A DNA stretch of 64,000 nt from Maledivibacter halophilus (lineage in GTDB: Bacteria > Bacillota > Clostridia > Peptostreptococcales > Caminicellaceae), in the NCBI RefSeq assembly GCF_900167445.1, contig NZ_FUZT01000001.1, positions 31,094-95,093 of the forward strand, given 5' to 3'. Shown here piece after piece: positions 1 to 8,269 of this stretch; the stretch's first letter is position 1; every line of letters starts with the position of its first letter. The translations under genes were made by a program, and so were the position numbers. The notes under the pieces were generated by a model, which made no database searches, was not told the origin of the DNA, and was given only the letters and a program-made list of their open reading frames with translations.

Positions 1-11
1 TATTTGAATAT

Positions 12-86
12 GCGGTAGTGGCTCAGTGGTAGAGCATCGCCTTGCCAAGGCGAGGGTCGAGGGTTCGAATCCCTTCTACCGCTCCA
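12..86 (+). tRNA. tRNA-Gly (GCC)
   Basis: The cloverleaf folds cleanly. The acceptor arm GCGGTAG (12-18) pairs with CTACCGC (76-82), followed by discriminator T and an encoded CCA (84-86). The anticodon stem TCGCC/GGCGA encloses the loop TTGCCAA, with anticodon GCC at 44-46. The T arm contains GGGTTCGAATCCC. It carries glycine to GGC/GGU codons. Confidence 0.97.
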
Positions 87-147
87 ATAAATGGTATTGA
101 TAGAAGATAAAATTATTATTATGATTTCATTTTTGATATCATAAAAG

Positions 148-175
148 AACTTGGGTAGAAAACCAAGTTTTTTTT
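148..175 (+). terminator. Rho-independent terminator after tRNA-Gly
   Basis: AACTTGG (148-154) pairs with CCAAGTT (163-169) around an 8-base loop and runs into a tract of eight T. It should end the tRNA transcript. Confidence 0.85.
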
Positions 176-431
176 ATATTTTTGATAATGTTTTCTATTA
201 CTATAAATTAAATTGTATAATTACTTTTTAGAAAAACTAACTACTAAATCGTGTTCTAAAATTTTTAAAGCTATACCTTATATAATATGCAATTTACTCA
301 TATTTATATATAGAGTATGGAATAAAAATATTAATGAATAAAAGAAATAAAAAATCTAGTAAAATATTGTTTATACATACATCATGTGGTAAAATTATAG
401 AGAAATTTGTCAATCAAAAGGAGACTTTCAT
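176..431. other. AT-rich intergenic region with a partial repeat copy
   Basis: No gene is seen. Bases 261-295 (TTTAAAG..., ending TATAATATGCAATTT) resemble the 3' half of the dispersed repeat at 4140-4245. The region must hold the promoter of the next gene, but no convincing -35/-10 pair stands out. Confidence 0.4.
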
Positions 432-782
432 ATGAAAGATATAGTTGAAAATAAAAAAAGAGCTGAGATAACAATGAGTTTATCAGAATTTGAAATTCCT
501 CCAATGCAAGATGCTTTGATAGTTGGTAAAAATGCTCCTATAGGACCTGAAGCTGCAAGAAGAATGGTTGATATATTATCACCTAATCAATATAATATTA
601 TAAGGGTGGAACATTCAACTATTGAAGCAATCGTTATTCGTAAGAATTTGATGAATATGTTAGAAAAAGAAAAATTGATAGAGATTATTTTAGATGAAGG
701 AGAGAAGGTTGCTGACGATTCAACAATCATTAAAGCACAACTCAATGTTGTACTACATGTTAGCAAATCCGTAGAGCTATGA
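432..782 (+). CDS. Hypothetical protein, 116 aa, coupled to a diguanylate cyclase
   Basis: I do not recognise the family. The protein is soluble, with no signal peptide or membrane segment, and looks mixed alpha/beta. A GPEAARRMVDIL segment lies near residue 38, and a charged helix near residues 70-90 is followed by hydrophobic strands. The start is supported by AAAGGAG about 7 bases upstream of ATG. Its TGA overlaps the ATG of the CBS-GGDEF gene (ATGA, 4 bases), so the two are probably translationally coupled. By context it may be a sensor or partner for the cyclase; that is inference only. Confidence 0.75.
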   Translation: MKDIVENKKRAEITMSLSEFEIPPMQDALIVGKNAPIGPEAARRMVDILSPNQYNIIRVEHSTIEAIVIRKNLMNMLEKEKLIEIILDEGEKVADDSTIIKAQLNVVLHVSKSVEL

Positions 783-1645
783 TTAAAAGTGTATCAGATA
801 TTATGGTAAATAATTTTAAAAATGTAAATGTCCTTGATGGCGTAAAAAAAGCCCAAGATTTCGTAATAAATAAAGGCATAGATTTTTTTCCTGTAATGGA
901 AGAAGGAAGATTAGTAGGCATGTTAACCTATAGAGATTTAATAAGAGTACATCCAAATAGAATTGTAGCAGATGCTATGGAAAATAAAGTTATTTCTATT
1001 TCTCCATGTACTTCTATTTGGGAGGCAAGAAGTGTATTTAATAGTGAAGATGTAGAAGTTTTATTAATAGTTGGCAATGAAAAAATCAAGGGTATTGTTA
1101 CAAAAACTTTAGTAAATACTGAATTAGCTAAGTGTGAAGATCCATTGACTGGTTTATATAAGAGCGATTATATATATTATCGTACTAAAGAATTAATTAA
1201 TAATAAAAAGAACCCAGCAGTTATATTTATTGACATAAATGATTTTGGTTATATTGATAAAAAATATGGGCATATTCAAGGAGATATTTTGCTTAAAGAA
1301 GTTGCACTAATTTTAAAAGAATGTATGACTTCAGAAACGTTCTTATGTAGGTTTGGAGGAGATGAATTTACTATTGTAGCCCCTTATTATTTAGAAAAAT
1401 GTATTGAATTTACTAAAAAAATATTGAATGAAATTTCAGCCTTTCAATTTTCTAATAGAATAGAAATTAGAGCTTCTGCAGGAATTGCATTAGATAATAA
1501 TAAAGATTGTTGTACAGATATTAATTCCAGAGTTTATGAGCTTATAAATAAAGCTAGCCTTGCTTCTACCAAAGCAAAAAACGAAAAAAATTCATATTAT
1601 ATTGCAGGTAATGATGATATTAATGAAGTATATCAAATTGGATAG
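779..1645 (+). CDS. CBS-pair diguanylate cyclase (GGDEF)
   Basis: Two CBS modules (about residues 5-115) precede a GGDEF domain (about 120-280). The active-site loop is intact (RFGGDEF), so synthesis of cyclic di-GMP from two GTP is expected. The inhibitory I-site RxxD, normally five residues before GGDEF, reads TSET here, so product feedback at that site is probably missing. CBS pairs usually bind adenine nucleotides, suggesting that activity follows energy state. There is no membrane segment, so the enzyme is cytosolic. It overlaps the upstream 116-aa gene by 4 bases, and a strong palindromic terminator follows. Confidence 0.9.
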   Translation: MIKSVSDIMVNNFKNVNVLDGVKKAQDFVINKGIDFFPVMEEGRLVGMLTYRDLIRVHPNRIVADAMENKVISISPCTSIWEARSVFNSEDVEVLLIVGNEKIKGIVTKTLVNTELAKCEDPLTGLYKSDYIYYRTKELINNKKNPAVIFIDINDFGYIDKKYGHIQGDILLKEVALILKECMTSETFLCRFGGDEFTIVAPYYLEKCIEFTKKILNEISAFQFSNRIEIRASAGIALDNNKDCCTDINSRVYELINKASLASTKAKNEKNSYYIAGNDDINEVYQIG

Positions 1646-1671
1646 GCGTTCTAAGTAGCGTATAGAAAAAG

Positions 1672-1699
1672 AGAAAAAGCGACTGCAGTCGCTTTTTCT
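1672..1699. terminator. Bidirectional terminator
   Basis: This is a perfect 28-base palindrome with AGAAAAAGCGACTG as its left arm, flanked by A and T runs on its two sides. It sits between convergent genes and can serve both strands. Confidence 0.9.
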
Positions 1700-1743
1700 A
1701 GGGTAATAATATTTTAGGGGACAATTTTTTAAAATTCTATTTT

Positions 1744-2385
1744 TTAAGGTTTTATAAACATTTGTGTCCAATATGTTCTTTCATCAGAGCTTTTTGCATA
1801 TCCAACACCCATTTCAGTAAAATTTTTACTTAATATATTGGCTCTATGTCCTGATGAATTCATCCAGTCCCTAACGACATCCTGGGCAGACTTTTGTCCC
1901 ATAGCAATATTTTCTCCAGCAGTTGAATAATTGATTTTGAAGTCACTCATCATTTCAAATGGAGATCCATAAGTTGATGATGTATGGTTAAAATATCCTC
2001 CATTTTTCATATCTTCAGACTTATACCTTCCCACCCTAGATAACTTATAATTATGATTAAGTGGTGATAAACCATATTTTTGTCTCTCAATATTAGTTAA
2101 TTTAGCAACTTCTTTTTCCATAGCTTCAGCTGTATTAAATAAAGGTACATAGACTTTATCACCAGGATATATTAAATTAGGATTTTCAAATTGTGTATTT
2201 GCAGCTATAATTTCACTGATACTTACTTTGTATCTTACTGATATCTTCCCTAGAGAATCTCCACTTTTTACTATATAGACGTCGATATCGTTGTTTTTTG
2301 ATTGAGCATTGGTATTATCTATATTAAATATTACTAATAAACAAAAAACAGTAAAAATAGTTAATAAGAATCTATTTTTTTTCAA
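1744..2385 (-). CDS. Secreted LysM-CAP (YkwD/SafA-like) protein
   Basis: A signal peptide (positive start, hydrophobic core about residues 6-22, cleavage near NAQ) is followed by one LysM domain (YIVKSGDSLGKIS... to YPGDKVYVP), which binds peptidoglycan. A C-terminal CAP/SCP domain carries the typical NHTS, AGENIA and SGHRANIL motifs. The start is TTG at 2385: the in-frame ATG 18 bases upstream overlaps the GGAGGG ribosome site and cannot be used with it. The mature length of about 190 aa fits the YkwD group of spore or cell-wall proteins. The exact role of bacterial CAP proteins is poorly known. It converges with the diguanylate cyclase gene. Confidence 0.9.
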   Translation of the reverse strand: MKKNRFLLTIFTVFCLLVIFNIDNTNAQSKNNDIDVYIVKSGDSLGKISVRYKVSISEIIAANTQFENPNLIYPGDKVYVPLFNTAEAMEKEVAKLTNIERQKYGLSPLNHNYKLSRVGRYKSEDMKNGGYFNHTSSTYGSPFEMMSDFKINYSTAGENIAMGQKSAQDVVRDWMNSSGHRANILSKNFTEMGVGYAKSSDERTYWTQMFIKP

Positions 2386-2681
2386 TGAAAACCCTCCTTT
2401 CACATATAGCTTTTGTCATAAAAATAAAAAAATTACAAGATAATAATGGTAGTGTCTATATTGAAAGTCTAGAGTTGGTTATTTTTATAAAGAATTTGAG
2501 CAAAAAGAAAGAAAAACTTCCATTTGAAGAATTAATGCAAATTTCAAAAAATAAATAAAACTCAAGTGTTTAAAATATTTGAGTTTTAAAATTAAATATT
2601 TGGTATTTAAAGTTTATAAAGAAATATTGTACTTTACAGCTTGGAGCTTAGGATTACAAAAGCATGTAAGGATATTTTTGC

Positions 2682-3899
2682 TTATGCTCCAAACTTATTA
2701 AGCCTTTTAGCATTTGCTAAAAGCAAAGTCATAAGATATTTGCTTTCAAAGAAGCCAAGGCCACCTATATTACAGGCATTTTCATGGAAGCATACAACAT
2801 CATCTCTTCCTGAAACTTCACTATTTAGTAGTATAGGAACAGGATGAAAACTATGGGAACGCATTAAACAAGGAGAAGAATGATCCCCAGTTATGGCAAT
2901 AACATCTGGCCTATTCTTTAAAAATATAGGAAGAGCCTTGTCTACTTTTTCAATACAGCTAACTTTAGATTCAAAATTCCCATCTTCTCCAGCTTGATCA
3001 GTTCCTTTTACATGGATAAAGAAAAAATCATATTTTTGCCTGTTATTCACATAAGTTTCAAATAAACCCTCTATTGAATCAGGAGGTGGAAGAAGCTTCA
3101 TACCTAAAAGAGAAGCAATTCCCCTATACATGGGATAAGAAGCTATTGCAGCAGATTCTAAGCAATATTTTTCTCTTATGCTTGGAAGAATAGGTTTTTT
3201 AGAAAATCCCCTAATTAAAAATCCATTTGTTTTAGGGTAAGCGCTTAGTTTTTCAAATCCCTTATTAATGAATTTATTAACAACGGAAGCTAGAAATTTT
3301 GAAGCTTCATTTTTTCCTTTAGCTTCTAATGGAAGTTTACCTTCCAACTGTGGATCTGTATCATTTATCAGAGAATCAATTTTTTTATCTTTACTATTGA
3401 ACAAAACTACAAAGCGATGACCTTTTCCGGGTCTAATAGTTATTTCTACATTATCAATCTCCTTGATTGATTTTAAAACATTAGAAAGTTCAATATTTTT
3501 TTCCGTAGAGATTCTACCAGCTCTTCTATCAATTATTTTTCCATCACCATCTAAAGTTGCAAAGTTACATCTAGCCGCAACAGTTTTTTCTTGTAAATGT
3601 AAACCTAAGCCAACGGCTTCTAGAACACCTCTTCCTATAGTTATATTCTTGGGATCATATCCAAAGAGACCAATATGGCCAGGGCCACTTCCAGGTGTAA
3701 TTCCTGGCGAAACTGGGATCATTCTTCCTACAACTGACTCAAATGCAAGTTGGTCAAGGTTTGGAGTTTTTGCATATTCGAGGGGAGTTTTATAATTAAA
3801 ATCTCTATGTCTAATATCTCCTACTCCATCTAAGACAATTAAAACTATCTTTGAATTATTGCATTTAATTATACTTTTAAGAATATCTTCGTTATTCAT
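2682..3899 (-). CDS. apgM: 2,3-bisphosphoglycerate-independent phosphoglycerate mutase, archaeal type
   Basis: It interconverts 3- and 2-phosphoglycerate in glycolysis in the cytosol. The alkaline-phosphatase-fold motifs of the aPGAM family are present: N-terminal VLDGVGD with the metal-binding Asp, PGITPGSGPGH with GH near residue 75, and C-terminal ITGDHSSP and HSFHPVP metal-ligand segments. The 405-aa length is typical of aPGAM and shorter than the roughly 510-aa GpmI. TAGGAGGAG lies 5-6 bases before ATG. It is monocistronic, and its upstream region carries two repeat-type palindromes. It may be a second mutase beside GpmI elsewhere in the genome. Confidence 0.93.
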   Translation of the reverse strand: MNNEDILKSIIKCNNSKIVLIVLDGVGDIRHRDFNYKTPLEYAKTPNLDQLAFESVVGRMIPVSPGITPGSGPGHIGLFGYDPKNITIGRGVLEAVGLGLHLQEKTVAARCNFATLDGDGKIIDRRAGRISTEKNIELSNVLKSIKEIDNVEITIRPGKGHRFVVLFNSKDKKIDSLINDTDPQLEGKLPLEAKGKNEASKFLASVVNKFINKGFEKLSAYPKTNGFLIRGFSKKPILPSIREKYCLESAAIASYPMYRGIASLLGMKLLPPPDSIEGLFETYVNNRQKYDFFFIHVKGTDQAGEDGNFESKVSCIEKVDKALPIFLKNRPDVIAITGDHSSPCLMRSHSFHPVPILLNSEVSGRDDVVCFHENACNIGGLGFFESKYLMTLLLANAKRLNKFGA

Positions 3900-4023
3900 A
3901 TAATCTCCTCCTATTAAGACTCAATATTCTAGCCAAATCATGTTCTATTATTTCAAAAAAATTTATAATTATCCTTTGTGAAAGTTTACTATTACATGTA
4001 ATTATAGAATATAAAACATCATT

Positions 4024-4127
4024 TATAGATATTCCAGTAAAACAATTAATTTATACATATCAAAATTCCTTAGAAACACTGGATATTTTGATACGTATAA
4101 ATTAAGTTTTACTATGGGAAATCTATA
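4024..4127. repeat. Large imperfect inverted repeat
   Basis: The left arm 4024-4066 (TATAGATATTCC... to ATATCAAAAT) matches the reverse complement of 4084-4127 over about 43 bases with few mismatches, around a 17-base loop. It could be a small MITE or a long RNA hairpin between the BON gene and apgM. Confidence 0.75.
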
Positions 4128-4139
4128 TAGATAAACAAA

Positions 4140-4245
4140 ATTAAAACTTAAGATAAATTTCAAAGAAAATAATGAAAGCTTCTGTATTTTTTCTTTGAAA
4201 TTCATTAATCTTTAAAGTTATTTATCTTTATATATTATGCAATTG
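4140..4245 (+). repeat. Dispersed palindromic repeat, copy A
   Basis: The unit reads ATTAAAACTTAAGATAAATT, then CAAAGAAAA, a short spacer, TTTTTTCTTTGAAATT, then AATCTTTAAAGTT and TTATCTTTA. The core is an inverted repeat (AATTTCAAAGAAAA against TTTTCTTTGAAATT). It aligns with copies at 16980-17072 (same strand), 19121-19195 and 8031-8097 (opposite strand). Confidence 0.7.
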
Positions 4246-4501
4246 TTATATTTATAAATTATGTAATTGTGTGTCTAAATATTCTTCGACAAATTTAAAG
4301 GATATAGATGTTATTTGTCAAATAATATTATTATAAATAAATACAGCATTAAACGTAATATGATATACCAATTTTGTCGAATTAAAAATTATTGACATAA
4401 AAGAATTTATAAAAGATATTTCCCAGGAAATATGATGTAAAAGAGAAAATGCAATGAATTTTTAGGGAAAATTATATATAAGTGAAGTAACAAATGGTTA
4501 C

Positions 4502-4531
4502 AAAAACAGATATAAAATTATATCTGTTTTT
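4502..4531 (-). terminator. Terminator of the BON gene
   Basis: AAAAACAGATATA pairs with TATATCTGTTTTT; read on the minus strand it ends in a T run. It overlaps the stop codon of the BON-domain gene (TAA at 4518-4520). Confidence 0.75.
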
Positions 4532-5222
4532 GATTGTCCTTTCGTATCTTAAGCTTATTTATAATTTTTTTAATACCTTCTACGCTCATTGAGATTTCCT
4601 TTGCAAGTTCAACCTCTTGCTTGTTGTTTACAAAGCCTGTCAATGTTAATTTGCCATTTTTTACTTTATGACCTATATCCATATAACTTAGATCAGTTGT
4701 ACTAAGTGCTTGAGCGACTCTACTACTTATAGTTGAATCATCATATTCTCCATATGTATCAACTTTAATATTGTTTACTACATCTTTAATACCTCTAGAT
4801 TGGGAGGCAAGATTGCATGCTTCTTTAGCTTCTTTTAGAGTATGTGTAGATCCAATTAAATTAGCTACACCATCATTGACTTTTGGGCTAACTCCATCTA
4901 AATTTTTGATTTTTCTTAATTTGTCTAAAACTTCCTTTTCCATATGTTTATCGGTAATATTACTATCCATGGCTATTGTTATTTTGTTTTCTATCTTCCT
5001 TACTCCATCTATACCTCTTGCTATATCTTCTGATTTGATTTTTTCAGATAATATATCTACAAAACCTGACAAATGGACATATCCATCTTTACAAAAAACA
5101 TTAATATCCATAGCACTTTCTTGCATTTTTTCTTCCAATTGATCCTTAATCTTATCAACTATTAAATTATCTTTGGAAGGCCTTTGATCATCATAAATCC
5201 AATTGCTTCTTTTATCTTGCAT
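4518..5222 (-). CDS. Triple BON-domain protein
   Basis: Three BON modules (about residues 20-85, 93-157 and 165-228) each show the conserved ending in which a glycine-containing V.LSG or LTG strand is followed by a helix and a V..I.N.I segment. BON domains are thought to bind phospholipid or other hydrophobic ligands and are common in OsmY-like stress proteins. There is no signal peptide, so this copy is probably cytosolic, which is unusual compared with periplasmic OsmY. ATG at 5222 is chosen because AAAGG lies about 9 bases upstream; the ATG nine bases earlier abuts that site. It is a single-gene unit with its own terminator. Confidence 0.85.
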   Translation of the reverse strand: MQDKRSNWIYDDQRPSKDNLIVDKIKDQLEEKMQESAMDINVFCKDGYVHLSGFVDILSEKIKSEDIARGIDGVRKIENKITIAMDSNITDKHMEKEVLDKLRKIKNLDGVSPKVNDGVANLIGSTHTLKEAKEACNLASQSRGIKDVVNNIKVDTYGEYDDSTISSRVAQALSTTDLSYMDIGHKVKNGKLTLTGFVNNKQEVELAKEISMSVEGIKKIINKLKIRKDNQKQI

Positions 5223-5846
5223 ATTAATCATCCTTTCAGAAAATCTATCTTTTAATGATATTGTCCCACAAAGAAGCAGAATTTATAAAATAAATTTGCA
5301 GCTTTGATTTGATTTTGATTTAATATAGAGAGTTCCGAGTGAATCTTAATTAATACATCTTAAAAATACTGATGTTTCTACAATCTTCTTATATGTATTG
5401 ATTTCTCTTTTAATTTGTTTCATTATAAAACGACATTTTAGATATTTAGATTGTAATAAAAAATTAATATAATTTATTCAAAAAACGACACATCATTTGT
5501 ATAAAAAAATATATAATAGAACTTAGTAATTATTGATCTATTAAGTGAGTAAATTGAATAATTACTTTAAGTTTGTAAAATTAGAATTATACAATTTCTT
5601 TAATTACAAAAGTTTTTGCTTAAATTTCTATATATAAAATATTAGAAAAATAGGCTTTAAAGTTTTACAAGAATATAATACAATAGTAATATTGAAGTAG
5701 TGTCTCAAAAACTGTAAAATATAAATAATAGCATTACAAATTTTTAACTATAAGAACAGTATTTAATAGAGATTATTATTAAAATTATAAAATTCTAAAT
5801 TGTTTTTACGGAAAACGGAATATGCATTTATTAAGAGGTGTTTAAA
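5223..5846. other. Intergenic region, 624 bp, nothing identified
   Basis: This extremely AT-rich spacer lies between the divergent BON and cdaA genes. Several TATAAT-like strings occur, for example near 5511-5518 and 5673-5680, but no clean promoter pair, riboswitch or gene is recognisable by eye. Confidence 0.4.
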
Positions 5847-6671
5847 GTGGAACAACTACTGGAGATGGTGTCAAACATTGGGATACGAGATATAATTGAT
5901 ATGACCATCGTGGCATTTGTATTTTATAAATTGTACATGCTTATTAGAGATACAAGGGCAGAGCAGCTTATTAAAGGTTTACTTATTTTATTGGTTGCCA
6001 CAAAGTTAAGCGAATGGTCAAAGCTATTTGTTGTTAATTATATTTTAAATAAGACTATTACTGTAGGATTCATAGCATTATTAATAGTTTTTCAACCTGA
6101 ACTTCGAAAGGCTTTGGAGCATTTAGGAAGAAGTCGATTATTACTTACAAAAAACATAGTTGAAATAGCCCATGAAGATCTAGATAGTAGAATAAAGGAG
6201 ATAAGCGATGCTGTTGCTTCTTTATCTAGACAAAAGATTGGAGCATTAATTATTTTGGAAAGAGAAACAGGAATTAGCGAGGTAATAGAAACCGGAAATT
6301 CTATTGAAGGTAAAATATCAAGTAGTTTGCTTATAAATATATTTATACCAAATACACCTCTTCATGATGGTGCTGTAATTATAAGGAAAGATAAAATCAT
6401 GGCCGCTGGATGTTTTTTACCTCTTTCTGAGAATCCTAACCTTAGCAAAAAACTTGGAACAAGACATAGAGCTGCTCTAGGAATAACAGAGACCAGTGAT
6501 GCTTTGGCAATAGTAGTTTCTGAAGAAACAGGAGGAATATCAGTGGCAATGGCAGGCAAACTCTCAAGATTTTTAGATATTGACACTTTGAAAACAATAA
6601 TTAAAGAAGCCTTCAGTCCAGAAAAACAAAATAAACTAATGAATTTGAAGTGGAGGCATAAAAATGATTAA
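5847..6671 (+). CDS. cdaA: Diadenylate cyclase CdaA
   Basis: It makes cyclic di-AMP from two ATP. Three hydrophobic helices in the first 80 or so residues anchor it in the membrane, and a cytoplasmic DAC domain follows with both signature motifs, HDGAVII and RHRAALG. The length of 274 aa is standard. The start is GTG at 5847, placed 8 bases after AAGAGG; a GTG nine bases earlier is within the ribosome site. It overlaps cdaR by 8 bases, the usual cdaA-cdaR arrangement. In most Firmicutes glmM follows directly; here glmM is about 23 kb away at 30990. Confidence 0.96.
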   Translation: MEQLLEMVSNIGIRDIIDMTIVAFVFYKLYMLIRDTRAEQLIKGLLILLVATKLSEWSKLFVVNYILNKTITVGFIALLIVFQPELRKALEHLGRSRLLLTKNIVEIAHEDLDSRIKEISDAVASLSRQKIGALIILERETGISEVIETGNSIEGKISSSLLINIFIPNTPLHDGAVIIRKDKIMAAGCFLPLSENPNLSKKLGTRHRAALGITETSDALAIVVSEETGGISVAMAGKLSRFLDIDTLKTIIKEAFSPEKQNKLMNLKWRHKND

Positions 6672-7980
6672 GTTTCTTAGGGGATTATTTGAAAGCAGTA
6701 GATTGTCAAGAAACACAACTCCCAAATTGGTTTCGATTCTATTTGCCATAGTCCTTTATATATATGTTATGGGAGAAGTAAATCCGGAAATTGAAAAGGA
6801 GTTAAACAATATTAAAGTAAATATTTTAAATAAAGAGGAAGTAGAAAATTCTGGGCTGGTATTTATTGATCAAAATGAATTTACTGTTAATGTTAAAGTT
6901 TCTGGTAAAAAGAATGAGATATATAAAATATCACCAGATGATATAAAAGTGAGTGCAGATTTAAGTGGAGCTAAGCAGGGGGAAAATATCAAGACATTAC
7001 AGGTGAGTAAGCCGGTAAATATTGAGATAAAAGAGATATCCCCTCAACAGATAAATGTAAGACTAGATAAAATCATTAAAACACAGAAAACAGTTGAAAT
7101 TGTAGAAAATGGTACTCCAAAGCGAGGATATGAAACAGGTACTCCTCAGATAACCCCTGATGAGATTTTAATTGAAGGGCCTGAAACAAAGGTTCAAGCT
7201 GTTGCCAAGGTTATTGGTGAAATAAATGTTGATGGAATTGACGAAAATATTAGAAGAAATGTACCAGTAAAGGCTGTTGATAGTCAAGGAAAAGATATTA
7301 TTGGTGTTAAAGTAGAAACTAAGAATGCAAATGTATTTTTGCCTGTATTAAAATTAAAGAATATTAATATTACTCCAACAATAGTAGGAAAACCTAAAGA
7401 AGGATATAAAATCACAAAAATAGAAGTTACCCCCAAAAATGTAACACTACGGGGAAAAGAAGCTTTCATTGATAGTGTTAAAGAAGTTATTACTAAACCA
7501 ATAAATGTAGACGATCTAGATGCTACACTAGTAGCATCAGCAAATTTAGTTATAGATAGTAATATTGAAACTCCATATTTGAATGATTTACCTAAGATTC
7601 GTATTGAAGTAGAAAAAATAGAAACAAAGGAGTTTACCTTTAAAGCTAATCAAATATCTGTTAATAATCTTAAGGGTACATTAACTACAAATATTGGAGA
7701 ATTAGAGGAAGATATAAAGATTAAGATAAGTGAAGTAAGAAGTGTTTTGGAAGAAGTTAAGAGAAGTGATTTAGAATTAATTATAGATGCAGGAGGTCTT
7801 GAAGAGGGAACCCATATTCTTGACTTAAAACTTAATAAAAATCGGAGCTATGAAAATATTGAAATAACTCCTAAAGACATTGAAATAGAGATATTTAAGA
7901 AAGAAGATGAAGAAGATATAGATGGGGTTTTAAATGAGACCATACCCATAGATAGAATAATAGATATGCCTGGAAGCTAA
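6664..7980 (+). CDS. cdaR: CdaR, YbbR-domain regulator of CdaA
   Basis: One N-terminal membrane segment (about residues 21-38, LVSILFAIVLYIYVMGEV) is followed by an extracytoplasmic region of four YbbR-like repeats, each about 80 residues and rich in V/I strands (for example near 45-130, 135-215, 222-305 and 315-405). CdaR contacts CdaA and tunes c-di-AMP synthesis in characterised Firmicutes. The C-terminus is acidic. It is co-translated with cdaA by an 8-base overlap. No clear terminator follows; the downstream gap holds a degenerate repeat copy. Confidence 0.93.
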   Translation: MIKFLRGLFESSRLSRNTTPKLVSILFAIVLYIYVMGEVNPEIEKELNNIKVNILNKEEVENSGLVFIDQNEFTVNVKVSGKKNEIYKISPDDIKVSADLSGAKQGENIKTLQVSKPVNIEIKEISPQQINVRLDKIIKTQKTVEIVENGTPKRGYETGTPQITPDEILIEGPETKVQAVAKVIGEINVDGIDENIRRNVPVKAVDSQGKDIIGVKVETKNANVFLPVLKLKNINITPTIVGKPKEGYKITKIEVTPKNVTLRGKEAFIDSVKEVITKPINVDDLDATLVASANLVIDSNIETPYLNDLPKIRIEVEKIETKEFTFKANQISVNNLKGTLTTNIGELEEDIKIKISEVRSVLEEVKRSDLELIIDAGGLEEGTHILDLKLNKNRSYENIEITPKDIEIEIFKKEDEEDIDGVLNETIPIDRIIDMPGS

Positions 7981-8030
7981 TCCGGGCAATAATTTTATTC
8001 ATATTAAAAAAGTAGCAAGACATAGTAATG

Positions 8031-8097
8031 TACTCTAAAGATTAATAAATTTCGCTGAAAGAATGTAGAAGAGCTCATTATTTTATGCAAAAATTAT
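8031..8097 (-). repeat. Dispersed palindromic repeat, degenerate copy D
   Basis: Read on the minus strand it aligns with copy A. On the plus strand the shared parts are CTCTAAAGATTAATAAATTT, GAAAGAAT, AGAAG and TCATTATTTT. It lies between cdaR and the next regulator gene. Confidence 0.5.
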
Positions 8098-8269
8098 ATT
8101 AAATTCTAATGTTGGTTATCCATAATTGTATAATTAAAATCGGGGACAATTGTGTAATATATAGCAGTACTTTAGAGATTTAGAAACTATATGTAATAAT
8201 TATTAGTTTTTATTTTAAAAGAGGTGATTATGCAATTTCCTTGACAGCATCTTAGAATGAGGTGATTGA

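Larger units (their letters stand above)
3900..4501. other. Long intergenic region made of palindromes and repeat
   Basis: No credible gene is present. The region contains a 104-base stem-loop (4024-4127), a copy of the dispersed repeat (4140-4245), and two TTGTCGAA sequences (4285-4292 reverse, 4374-4381 forward) matching the Spo0A box core TGTCGAA. A short reading frame across 4023-4205 is a by-product of the palindromes. Confidence 0.6.

Noticed and set aside
2404..2640. Short frame on the plus strand (about 2472-2556) and an AAAACTCAA/TTGAGTTTT hairpin
   Set aside because: Fewer than 30 codons, no start with a ribosome site; at most a trace of a decayed gene.
2641..2847. 68-residue frame opposite apgM
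   Set aside because: Antisense shadow of a conserved coding region.
4023..4205. 60-residue frame on the minus strand
   Set aside because: It spans the 4024-4127 hairpin and part of repeat A, has repeat-driven composition and no convincing ribosome site.
4285..4381. Two TTGTCGAA Spo0A-box-like sites upstream of apgM
   Set aside because: They lie about 390-480 bases from the apgM start inside repeat-rich DNA; an 8-base AT-leaning match is expected by chance, so no regulation is claimed.
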